Origin: JAJAZB01 sp965249815
GTDB lineage: Bacteria > Bacteroidota > Bacteroidia > Cytophagales > Spirosomataceae
NCBI GenBank assembly: GCA_965249815.1
Contig: CBDFMV010000003.1
Coordinates: 1,426,001 to 1,490,000, forward strand
Direction: 5' to 3'
Length of the DNA: 64,000 nt
Numbering within the stretch: the first letter of the stretch is position 1; every line of letters begins with the position of its first letter. Position numbers and translations under genes: made by a program. The notes under the pieces were generated by a model. It was not told the origin of the DNA, did not search any database, and was given only the letters and a program-made list of their open reading frames with translations. Below are positions 1-7,036 of this stretch, piece after piece.

Positions 1-57
1 CAGGTGCTTACTTAGCAGTCACAAAGCGCCGGACTCCGGTGTTTTTGTTATCTTACA

Positions 58-95
58 ACAGCATGGAGTGGCGGCTCCGTGCTGTTTGTTTTTTA
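58..95 (+). terminator. Rho-independent terminator of a gene left of the window
   Basis: An 11-bp stem (ACAGCATGGAG pairing with CTCCGTGCTGT, one G-U pair) is followed by a T-rich run on the plus strand. It would end a plus-strand transcript entering from outside the window. A smaller GC stem with a T5 run lies at about 28-46. No gene is visible in bases 1-101. Confidence 0.6.
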
Positions 96-101
96 TAGCC
101 C

Positions 102-821
102 TCAGCTAAATTTCTCCAACTGCTTCACGAGTACGTCGAAGTCCTTCGGGTACGGGGCAATGACGTTGATTTCCTGCCCGTCCAGTCCTTCAAACTGGAG
201 CGAATGCGCGTGCAGGGCCACGCGTTTGATGAGGGGCAGTTCTTCCGTGTCTTTTTTGAGGTTGTAATTCCGCTTCAGTTGGGAGAGGAAGACCGGCTTG
301 CCGCCGTAGGTTTCGTCGCCGACGATGGGGGCTTTCAGGCAGGTCAGGTGGATGCGAATTTGGTGCATCCGGCCCGTGATGGGCATGCACTCCACGAGCG
401 TGTGGAGGCGGTAGGCTTTCAGCGTGTTGAAAATCGTCTCGGCTTCTTTGCCACGCTGCCGGTCAATTTTCACGATGCCGTCGCGAGGCAGCGCATGGAT
501 GGGCAGGTACACCGAAATCCCGTCGAAATCCTGCACGCCTTCCACCACGGCGTGGTAGCGTTTGGCCACTTCGCGGTGCTCGAACTGCATCGCCAGGTGG
601 CGGTACGCCTCGGGGTTTTTGGCGATGGCGAGGCAGCCGGAGGTTTCCTTGTCGAGGCGGTGGGCCACCTGAGCGTCGGGCGTGTAGGCGCGGGCCAGGC
701 GGAGCAGGCTGTTGGGGTTGTCGGCGTTGCGCTCGTCGAGCGTGGCAATGAAGGGCGGCTTGTTGACGACGAGGTAGTCGTCGTTTTCAAACAAAATCAG
801 GTCGGGGAAATGGAGTTTCAT
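102..821 (-). CDS. RluA-family pseudouridine synthase
   Basis: The 239-residue protein isomerises uridine to pseudouridine in structured RNA. The family signature HRLDKETSG lies at residues 54-62, with catalytic Asp57. It has no N-terminal S4 domain, so it resembles the short RluA/TruC-like subgroup rather than RluD. It follows murG by 27 bp on the same strand and is probably cotranscribed with it, although it has no known role in wall synthesis. The rRNA or tRNA target cannot be told from sequence. Family assignment is secure; the specific paralogue is not. Confidence 0.9.
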   Translation of the reverse strand: MKLHFPDLILFENDDYLVVNKPPFIATLDERNADNPNSLLRLARAYTPDAQVAHRLDKETSGCLAIAKNPEAYRHLAMQFEHREVAKRYHAVVEGVQDFDGISVYLPIHALPRDGIVKIDRQRGKEAETIFNTLKAYRLHTLVECMPITGRMHQIRIHLTCLKAPIVGDETYGGKPVFLSQLKRNYNLKKDTEELPLIKRVALHAHSLQFEGLDGQEINVIAPYPKDFDVLVKQLEKFS

Positions 822-848
822 GCGGGGTTGTCTGAACCGTCGGGCGGT

Positions 849-1934
849 TTAAACCAGTTTCAGCACCTCCTCGGCAATCTCCCTTGCGGCGTTGGGCCGG
901 GCGAGTTTGCGGAGGTTGGCGCTTAGGTTTCGTTGCAAATCGGTGTTCTGGAGCAAACCCAGCGCCGCCGGGATGAGTTCCTGCCGGGCGGTGGCGTCGG
1001 GCACGAGCAGGCCCGCTCCTTCGCTGACCAGCGCCTGGGCATTTTTGGTCTGGTGGTCTTCGGCGGCGGTGGGCAGGGGCACGAAAATGGCCGGTCGGCC
1101 CGTCAGGCAAAGCTCCGACACCGACAGCGCCCCGGCCCGCGAGGCCACCGCGTCGGCGGCGGCGTAGGCCAGGTCCATTTCGTAAATAAACTCCGACACG
1201 TATACGCCCGCCTGGCCTGCGGCCACCGCCTGTCCGCGCTCGGTGAAGAGTTTGCCCGTCTGCCAAATCACCTGATATCCCTCGGCAAGGAGTTGCGGCA
1301 GGCCCGCTTCGAGGCTTTCGTTGAGCGTACGCGCGCCCTGGCTGCCCCCGATGACGAGCAGCGTTTTTTTCGTGGCCGAAAGCCCGAAATGCAGCAGCGC
1401 AGCGGGCCGCTTGGCGGTAACGTCGAGCAAATCGGCGCGGACGGGGTTGCCGGTCAGCCGGAGTTTTTCTTTCGGAAAAAACGCCTCCATGCCGGGGTAC
1501 GCCACGCAGATTTTGCGCGCGCCTTTCGCCAGAAATTTATTGGTGACGCCCGCGTAGGAGTTTTGTTCCTGAATCAGGTACGGCACGCCCAGCGCCCGCG
1601 CCGCCAGCAGCAACGGCCCGGAGGCGTAGCCGCCCACGCCCACGGCGGCGTCGGGTTGGAATTCGCGCACGAGGTTGCGGGCTTTGGCCAGGCTGCGCAC
1701 AAGTTTCAAGGGAAAACTCGCGTTGGCGAGCCAATTGGCGCGGTCGATGCCCGCGATGGGCAGGCCCACGATGCGGTAGCCCGCCCGCGGCACCTTTTCC
1801 ATTTCCATCCGCCCTTCGGCCCCAACGAAGAGGATTTCCACGTCGGGCCGCAGGGTTTTTAAGGCGTTGGCAATGGCAATGGCGGGGTAAATGTGGCCCC
1901 CGGTGCCGCCGCCGGAGATGATAATTCTGGTCAT
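849..1934 (-). CDS. murG: UDP-GlcNAc:lipid I N-acetylglucosaminyltransferase MurG
   Basis: MurG (361 aa, normal length) adds GlcNAc to lipid I at the inner face of the membrane to make lipid II. The N-terminal glycine-rich loop GGGTGGHIYPA is at residues 8-18. The C-terminal Rossmann half carries GGSQGARTLNE and the SRAGALSVSEL segment that contacts UDP-GlcNAc. It lies 65 bp downstream of ftsW in the usual division/cell-wall order, but the next gene is an RluA-type synthase instead of murC. The ATG lies just downstream of a heptamer inverted repeat. Confidence 0.97.
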   Translation of the reverse strand: MTRIIISGGGTGGHIYPAIAIANALKTLRPDVEILFVGAEGRMEMEKVPRAGYRIVGLPIAGIDRANWLANASFPLKLVRSLAKARNLVREFQPDAAVGVGGYASGPLLLAARALGVPYLIQEQNSYAGVTNKFLAKGARKICVAYPGMEAFFPKEKLRLTGNPVRADLLDVTAKRPAALLHFGLSATKKTLLVIGGSQGARTLNESLEAGLPQLLAEGYQVIWQTGKLFTERGQAVAAGQAGVYVSEFIYEMDLAYAAADAVASRAGALSVSELCLTGRPAIFVPLPTAAEDHQTKNAQALVSEGAGLLVPDATARQELIPAALGLLQNTDLQRNLSANLRKLARPNAAREIAEEVLKLV

Positions 1935-1944
1935 AGGTGCAAGG

Positions 1945-2003
1945 GTGAGAGGTAAGAAGTGAGGTGTTTTCAGCGAATTGAATTTTACACCTTAAGCTCT
2001 CAC
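1945..2003. repeat. Heptamer inverted repeat, GTGAGAR family (ftsW-murG gap)
   Basis: The left arm reads as consecutive heptamers GTGAGAG, GTAAGAA, GTGAGGT. The right arm is degenerate and ends in CTCTCAC. The right arm overlaps the 3' end of ftsW, and its GTGAGAG on the minus strand supplies the ftsW TGA stop. It fills nearly the whole gap to murG. It belongs to the same heptamer family as the repeats at 13935 and 55294. Confidence 0.65.
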
Positions 2004-3118
2004 GAAACGGGTTTCAGCTCCGGCTCGCCTTCCCGGCTTACGCTCAGAATAATGCCGATGGCGATGCCCGTGAACAGCAGCGACGTGCCGCCCATGCTCA
2101 CCAGCGGCAGCGGCAGGCCCGTAACCGGCACCAGCCCAGTGGCTACGGCCATGTTGACCAGCGCCTGAATGACGAGGCTGAAACTCAGCCCCGCCGAGAG
2201 CAACCCGCCGAAGGCCCGGTCGGAGTTAGCGACGGCCTTCATGCCCCGGTAGAGCAGCCAGAGGTACAAAAACAGGGTGAACATCCCGCCCAGCAACCCG
2301 TATTCTTCGACGATGACGGCGAAAATAAAATCCGAGTAGGGGTGGGGCAGGAAGTTGCGTTGCAGGCTCTGTCCCGGTCCGCGCCCGGCCACGCCGCCGT
2401 TGACGATGGCGATGTAGCCCTGCTCGGTCTGGAACTCCACGTGGCTCTTGTCCATGTAGTGCTCGATGCGTTTCTGCACCGTGCCGAAGCGTTGCCCCAC
2501 GGCCAGGGCCGCACCCCCCAGTATCAGGCCACCCGCCACGAGCAGCGCGAGGTATTTGGCCGGCACCCGCCCGATAAACATCAGCAGAAAACACGTCGCC
2601 AGGAGCAAAATGGCCGTCGAGGCGTTGGTTAGGGCGATGCAGCCGCAGATGACGATGCACCAGAACACCAGCGGCAGCAGCAACCGGGCGTCGTAGCGCA
2701 GGTGCTGGCGCTTGGCCAGCATGGCCGCGAGGTTGGTGATCAGCGCCAGTTTGGCCAAATCGGAGGGCTGAAAAGTCTGGTTGATGACGGGGAGCGTAAT
2801 CCAGCGGTTGGCTTCGTTGAGCTTCGAGCCGAACAAAAACGCGTACAGCAGCAATGCCACCGACAGCCAGAGCGCCAGTTTGGAAAGCCGGGCGTAGTAG
2901 CGGTAGTCGAGTCGGTGACACACGTACATCAGCGCCAGGCTTGCCACTACCAGCGCGCCGTGTTTGAAAAGGTAAAACTCGGTACTGCGCAGGGTTTTGT
3001 AGGCGTAGGTGCCCGTGGCGCTGTACACCACCAGCAGGCTTTGCACCGACAGCAGAAACACGATGAGCCAGATCTGGTAATCGCCCTTGAGGTTGTCTTT
3101 GAGCCAAGCTTTGATCAT
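2000..3118 (-). CDS. ftsW: SEDS-family peptidoglycan glycosyltransferase FtsW
   Basis: This polytopic membrane protein (372 aa) polymerises lipid II at the division septum with its partner FtsI. Many hydrophobic helices are visible. The SEDS signature around GGVAGRGPGQSLQ, followed by an acidic FAVIVEEYGLLG segment, is intact. RodA is the alternative paralogue, but adjacency to murG favours FtsW. A TAnnTTTG-type -7 box lies upstream. The C-terminus and stop codon overlap a heptamer repeat. The rest of the dcw cluster is absent here: the next gene upstream is a divergent sulfite-oxidase-like gene. Confidence 0.92.
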   Translation of the reverse strand: MIKAWLKDNLKGDYQIWLIVFLLSVQSLLVVYSATGTYAYKTLRSTEFYLFKHGALVVASLALMYVCHRLDYRYYARLSKLALWLSVALLLYAFLFGSKLNEANRWITLPVINQTFQPSDLAKLALITNLAAMLAKRQHLRYDARLLLPLVFWCIVICGCIALTNASTAILLLATCFLLMFIGRVPAKYLALLVAGGLILGGAALAVGQRFGTVQKRIEHYMDKSHVEFQTEQGYIAIVNGGVAGRGPGQSLQRNFLPHPYSDFIFAVIVEEYGLLGGMFTLFLYLWLLYRGMKAVANSDRAFGGLLSAGLSFSLVIQALVNMAVATGLVPVTGLPLPLVSMGGTSLLFTGIAIGIILSVSREGEPELKPVS

Positions 3119-3140
3119 GGTCGCGGGAAATTGGATTAGT

Positions 3141-3148
3141 CAAAGGTA
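3141..3148 (-). promoter_or_regulatory. Bacteroidota -7 box upstream of ftsW
   Basis: On the minus strand the sequence reads TACCTTTG, matching the TAnnTTTG -7 consensus of the Bacteroidota primary sigma factor. It lies 22 nt upstream of the ftsW ATG. Confidence 0.6.
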
Positions 3149-3304
3149 GCCGACGGGTGGGGTTCTTTCAACCACCGGTACCGAACCCGACAGGGGTGGA
3201 CGGTTTGCTCTGGGGGTACGGGCGCTGCCTCAGCAGCGTAAACGCCCGTTTTTAGTGCAACCGTTGGTCACGAAATTCGGTTTGACTGAAAAAAAGCCCT
3301 TCGC

Positions 3305-4000
3305 ATGGATTCCAGCAACGATAAACTCGACCGCATCGTCGAAGCCCGGATGAAACTCCGCGCCCGTTTCGAGGCGCAAATGGCCGCCACGCCCTCGGTG
3401 GCCGACGCGCGCCCGCAGGGCAAAGGCGAACCCAACCGCCACGGCATGCCCACGACGCCTGTCGGCCAGACCCTCACCCAGAAATGGCCCGTGCTCGACC
3501 TGGGCTATCAGCCCGACGTAAGCCCCGAACGCTGGCGGCTCACCCTCGATGGCGAGGTGGAACACCCCGTCGTGCTGAAATGGGCCGATTTCCTGGCCCT
3601 GCCCCAAACCGACGACGTCAGCGATTTCCACTGCGTGACGACCTGGTCGAAGCTCAACATGGCCTGGCAGGGCGTGCGCTTGGCCGACCTCGCCGCGCTC
3701 GTGATGCCCAAAGAAACCGCCACCCACGTGCTCTGCTACGGCTACGACACCTACACGACCAACCTCTCGCTTGCTGAAGCCCTCAAACCCGACGTGCTGC
3801 TCGTCCACACGTTTGAAGGAAAACCGCTGGCCAGAGAACACGGCGGGCCGGTGCGAATGATTACGCCCCAGCTCTACGCCTGGAAAGGCTCTAAGTGGAT
3901 CAAACGCATCCAGTTTTTGCCCGAAAACAAACTGGGTTTCTGGGAAGAACGCGGCTACTCCAACACCGCCTACCCCTGGCGGAACGACCGATACAGTTGA
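3305..4000 (+). CDS. Sulfite-oxidase-like molybdopterin-dependent oxidoreductase
   Basis: The 231-residue protein matches the molybdopterin-binding core of the sulfite oxidase superfamily. The Mo-ligating cysteine is probably Cys110 in DFHCVTTWSK, and the C-terminal GGPVRMITPQLYAWKGSKWIK block is typical. Unlike MsrP/YedY it has no Tat signal, so it is probably cytoplasmic. The N-terminal 30 residues are charged and helical. It is divergent from ftsW and its stop codon abuts a heptamer repeat. The substrate is unknown. Confidence 0.85.
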   Translation: MDSSNDKLDRIVEARMKLRARFEAQMAATPSVADARPQGKGEPNRHGMPTTPVGQTLTQKWPVLDLGYQPDVSPERWRLTLDGEVEHPVVLKWADFLALPQTDDVSDFHCVTTWSKLNMAWQGVRLADLAALVMPKETATHVLCYGYDTYTTNLSLAEALKPDVLLVHTFEGKPLAREHGGPVRMITPQLYAWKGSKWIKRIQFLPENKLGFWEERGYSNTAYPWRNDRYS

Positions 4001-4002
4001 GA

Positions 4003-4080
4003 ATGGATAATTGAAAATGGACAATGGATAATGACTGCTGCCTTTCATTATCCATTGTCCATTTTCAATTATCCATTCAT
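4003..4080. repeat. Heptamer inverted repeat, ATGGATA family
   Basis: The left arm (4003-4034) reads ATGGATA, ATTGAAA, ATGGACA, ATGGATA. The right arm (4046-4080) reads CATTATC, CATTGTC, CATTTTC, AATTATC. The arms are complementary and flank an 11-nt loop. The element begins 2 nt after the upstream stop codon and ends 2 nt before the -7 box of the next gene. The repeat inside uvrA at 51983 is built of the same heptamers. Confidence 0.85.
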
Positions 4081-4082
4081 CC

Positions 4083-4090
4083 TACTTTTG
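4083..4090 (+). promoter_or_regulatory. -7 box TACTTTTG, probably giving a leaderless mRNA
   Basis: This is an exact TAnnTTTG match lying only 5 nt upstream of the ATG at 4096. Transcription would start at or next to the A of the start codon. It directly abuts the heptamer repeat, so any -33 element would lie inside the repeat arm. Confidence 0.6.
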
Positions 4091-4095
4091 CCCGC

Positions 4096-5034
4096 ATGGT
4101 TTCTTTTCAAAAACGCGTTGCCGGGCTGTCGCCGCGCTGGCGGTACGGGCTGGGCGCGGGGCTGGTGTTGTTGGGCGCGGCGGGGTTTTCGGCCAAAGCG
4201 GTGCTGATTCGGTTGGCGTACCAAACATACCCCATCGATTCGCTCACGCTCCTGGCGCTGCGCATGCTGTTTTCGGTGCCGTTTTACGTCTTCATCGCCG
4301 CGCGGTTGAGTCGGCAGCCGGGCTACGAACGCCTGCGTTTGGGACAGCTTCTCCCGATCATTGGTCTGGGGCTGACGGGCTACTACGCGGCCAGTTTGCT
4401 CGATTTCATGGGTTTGCAGTACATCACGGCCAGCGTGGAGCGACTGATTCTGTTCGTGTACCCAACGATTGTACTGCTGGTGTCGGCGCTCTTTTTCGGG
4501 AAACGCATCCACCGGGTGCAGGTGGTGGCCCTAATGCTCACCTACGTGGGCATCGCGCTGGCCTTTCTCGACGACATCGACCCGCACCTGCAAACCAACC
4601 TGCCGCTGGGCGCGGCGCTGATTTTCGGGAGCGCCTTCGCTTACGCCCTCTACCTCGTGGGCACGGGCGAAATCATCCCGCGCGTGGGGTCGGGGCGCTT
4701 CACCTGCTACGCCATGCTGGCGGCGGCGGGCGGCACGTTTTTGCATTTTCTGGCCACGCGCCCGGTTTCGCTGCTGACGCATTTGCCGGGTTCGGTGTAC
4801 GCGCTGGGCGGCTGGATTGCCATTATTTCGACCGTTTTGCCCACGTTTCTGACGGCGGAAGGCATCCGGCTGATTGGGTCGGGGAACACGTCCATCGTGG
4901 GCAGCGCCGGGCCCATCATCACCATCGGGCTGGCGTACCTGCTGCTGGGCGAAACGGTGGGCGTCTGGCAGGGGCTGGGTACACTGCTGGTGCTGGCGGG
5001 GGTGTTGCTGATCAGTTTGAAGGGGAAAAAATAA
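4096..5034 (+). CDS. EamA/DMT-superfamily transporter
   Basis: This is an inner-membrane protein of 312 aa with about ten hydrophobic helices in two EamA repeats. Examples are AGFSAKAVLIRLAYQ early in the first half and the C-terminal AGPIITIGLAYLLLGE block. Such proteins export small metabolites or amino acids; the substrate is not predictable. An in-frame ATG exists at 4024 but lies inside the heptamer hairpin. The start at 4096 is preferred because the TACTTTTG box sits just upstream and the sequence MVSFQKRV opens a normal N-terminus. Confidence 0.88.
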   Translation: MVSFQKRVAGLSPRWRYGLGAGLVLLGAAGFSAKAVLIRLAYQTYPIDSLTLLALRMLFSVPFYVFIAARLSRQPGYERLRLGQLLPIIGLGLTGYYAASLLDFMGLQYITASVERLILFVYPTIVLLVSALFFGKRIHRVQVVALMLTYVGIALAFLDDIDPHLQTNLPLGAALIFGSAFAYALYLVGTGEIIPRVGSGRFTCYAMLAAAGGTFLHFLATRPVSLLTHLPGSVYALGGWIAIISTVLPTFLTAEGIRLIGSGNTSIVGSAGPIITIGLAYLLLGETVGVWQGLGTLLVLAGVLLISLKGKK

Positions 5035-5047
5035 CCGCTTCACGCGC

Positions 5048-5055
5048 TACCTTTG
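5048..5055 (+). promoter_or_regulatory. -7 box TACCTTTG upstream of the 5082 gene
   Basis: Exact TAnnTTTG match, 26 nt upstream of the ATG at 5082. It suggests that this gene has its own promoter despite the short gap to the EamA gene. Confidence 0.55.
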
Positions 5056-5081
5056 CCCGCTCCACCAACCCTCGTTTTCGC

Positions 5082-5534
5082 ATGGATTTCTATACGATTG
5101 TCCGTACCGCTCACTCGTACCTCCGCTGGGCCGTGCTGCTGCTGGCTTTGCTGGTGATTGTCCGCGCGCTGATCGGCGTGATGCAAAAGACCGAGTTTAC
5201 GTCCGCCGACAAACGCAACAGCCTGTTTTTCATGATTTCGGCCGATTTGCAATTGCTGCTGGGGCTGCTGCTGTATTTCTGGCTCAGTCCGGTGGGCTTT
5301 AAAGCGTTTGAAACCAGCCAGGCCATGAAAGTGCCCGAACTGCGCTACTTCGCCGTGGAGCACATTACGGCGATGGCCATTGCCTGGGTGCTGATTCACG
5401 TGGGGTACAGCCGGGTGAAAAAAGCCAAATCGGCGCTGGCCAAACACAAAGCGGCCCTGATTTTTTACGGAATCGCCCTGCTACTCATCCTGATTCGGGT
5501 GCCCTGGACGAGTCGTCCGCTGCTTCGCGATTAG
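5082..5534 (+). CDS. Four-helix integral membrane protein, possibly haem-binding
   Basis: The 150-residue protein has four predicted membrane helices, at roughly residues 12-32, 48-66, 88-106 and 120-140. Histidines lie near helix ends (HSY at residues 11-13, VEHITAM before helix 3, LIHVGY within it, KH before helix 4). Small Bacteroidota proteins of this kind are sometimes annotated as cytochrome b-like; that is a guess from histidine placement, not a recognised motif. A strong terminator follows, so it is probably monocistronic. Confidence 0.7.
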   Translation: MDFYTIVRTAHSYLRWAVLLLALLVIVRALIGVMQKTEFTSADKRNSLFFMISADLQLLLGLLLYFWLSPVGFKAFETSQAMKVPELRYFAVEHITAMAIAWVLIHVGYSRVKKAKSALAKHKAALIFYGIALLLILIRVPWTSRPLLRD

Positions 5535-5562
5535 TCAGTCGGCTTTTCAACGAATCAGTGCT

Positions 5563-5600
5563 GAAAAAGCGCGCTCCGAGGCCTCGGGGCGCGCTTTTTC
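5563..5600 (+). terminator. Rho-independent terminator after the 5082 gene
   Basis: A long stem (GAAAAAGCGCGC pairing with GCGCGCTTTTTC, plus inner CCGAGG/CCTCGG) ends in T5. The A-rich left arm means it could work in both directions. Confidence 0.75.
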
Positions 5601-5701
5601 GCGCTTTTTACAAAAATTTAACGGACACGAAGGGGGATGGACCCTCTTTTTTTATTTTATTTGTGCAACGTACTCCCGCCATAATTCAATTTCTCTCCTT
5701 C

Positions 5702-6217
5702 ATGAACAAATGCGTTTTCCTTGACCGCGACGGCGTATTGAACCAGGATACCGACGGATACCTGTTTCGCCCCGAAGACCTCGTCATCCCCGACGGCACC
5801 GTCGAGGCGCTGCAACGGCTGAAACAGGCGGGTTATCTGCTCATCGTGGTGACCAACCAGGCGGGCATCGCCAAGGGGCTGTACAGCCGCGAGGACGTCT
5901 GGAAATGCCACGACCATTTCCAGCAACAATGCGGAAACCTGCTCGACGACCTTTATTTCTGCCCGCACCACCCCGAACACACCACCGCCTCGCTGCTGCG
6001 CAAGCCCGATTCGCTCATGCTCGAAAAAGCGATGGCCAAGCACCGCATCGACCGCAACCGCTCCTGGATGATCGGCGACCGCGACCGCGACGTGCTGGCG
6101 GGCCGGAAGGCAGGCGTGCGCACCATCCGCATCGCCCACCACCCCGCCGAACAAACGCTCCTGGGCGATCACACGACCCACTCGCTGCTCGAAGCGACGG
6201 ATGTGGTGGTGGGGTGA
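5702..6217 (+). CDS. GmhB-like HAD phosphatase (heptose-bisphosphate or histidinol-phosphate type)
   Basis: The 171-residue protein has HAD motif I DRDGVLN, motif II VVTNQAG and motif IV IGDRDRDVLAGR. This is the GmhB/HisB-N group, which removes the 7-phosphate of heptose bisphosphate or acts on histidinol phosphate. The zinc loop is half missing: CPHHP is present, but the usual second Cys pair before RKP is replaced by SLLRKP. Zinc binding is therefore doubtful. The start at 5702 opens directly into MNKCVFLDRDG; the longer open frame runs back through the terminator and is not credible. Confidence 0.82.
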   Translation: MNKCVFLDRDGVLNQDTDGYLFRPEDLVIPDGTVEALQRLKQAGYLLIVVTNQAGIAKGLYSREDVWKCHDHFQQQCGNLLDDLYFCPHHPEHTTASLLRKPDSLMLEKAMAKHRIDRNRSWMIGDRDRDVLAGRKAGVRTIRIAHHPAEQTLLGDHTTHSLLEATDVVVG

Positions 6218-6345
6218 AAAAGCAGCATTGCTGGCAGGCGACGACTTTACAAAATGGTGTGTATCTTCACCGCACCAGACTGATGCACTTGCGCGGGCAT
6301 CAGCCGGTAAATCATCTTCCCAACCTTTTTCTAACCGCAAAAAAC

Positions 6346-6948
6346 ATGCTGAAAAGTGTTCTCCTCGCGGGCCTGCTGCTCACTTCGGTGGCTTCGTTCG
6401 CCCAAACCTGGTCCGTTGACAAAGCCCATACCCGGGTGGGTTTCACGACCACGCACCTGATGATTTCGGAAGTGGATGGGTATTTCAAAACCTTCGACGC
6501 CAAGATTACCGCCGCCAAACCGGACCTATCGGACGCCGTCGTGGAAATGACCGCTGACGTCAACAGCGTGGACACCAACAACGACCGCCGCGACGGTGAT
6601 TTGCGCAGCGAGCGGTTTTTCGACGTAGCCAAGTACCCGACGCTGACGTTCAAGAGCACGTCGTTCAAAAAAGTAGAGGGCAAGAAGTACAAAATGATGG
6701 GCGACCTGACGATCCACGGCGTGACCAAACCCGTGATGTTCGACGTGACCATGAACGGCCCCGTGACGATGGACAACCCGCGCGGCAAGCAGGAAAAAGC
6801 CGGTTTCAAAGTAGCCGGGACAATCAAGCGGTCGGATTTCAACGTCGGTGCGGCGCTGCCGCTGGCGGTCGTCAGCGACGAAATCGAACTCAAGGCGAAC
6901 GCTGAGTTTAGCAAGGACGCTCCGGCGGGAGCAGCGGCGACGAAATAG
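6346..6948 (+). CDS. YceI-family periplasmic lipid-binding protein
   Basis: This is a secreted 200-aa protein with a signal peptide (residues 1-19, cleaved after ASFA). The mature part is the YceI lipocalin-like barrel, with TWSVDKAHTRVGFTTTHLMISEV at its start and the conserved FDVAKYPTLTFKS and LTIHGVTKPV segments. The family binds polyisoprenoid or other amphiphilic ligands in the periplasm. The C-terminal DAPAGAAATK tail is low in complexity. The frame is open upstream of 6346, but only this ATG gives a signal peptide. Convergent with RNase R across a bidirectional terminator. Confidence 0.93.
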   Translation: MLKSVLLAGLLLTSVASFAQTWSVDKAHTRVGFTTTHLMISEVDGYFKTFDAKITAAKPDLSDAVVEMTADVNSVDTNNDRRDGDLRSERFFDVAKYPTLTFKSTSFKKVEGKKYKMMGDLTIHGVTKPVMFDVTMNGPVTMDNPRGKQEKAGFKVAGTIKRSDFNVGAALPLAVVSDEIELKANAEFSKDAPAGAAATK

Positions 6949-6988
6949 CAGCCACCGGGTATTTCCCCGAATCGCCACCAGGAATTTC

Positions 6989-7028
6989 AATAAAAAAGAC
7001 CGGTCAGCCTCGACCGGTCTTTTTTATT
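6989..7028. terminator. Bidirectional rho-independent terminator
   Basis: The stem AAAAAAGACCGGTC / GACCGGTCTTTTTT with a 6-nt loop carries an A-run on one side and a T-run on the other. It separates the convergent YceI and RNase R genes and can terminate both. Confidence 0.9.
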
Positions 7029-7036
7029 GAAGAAAT

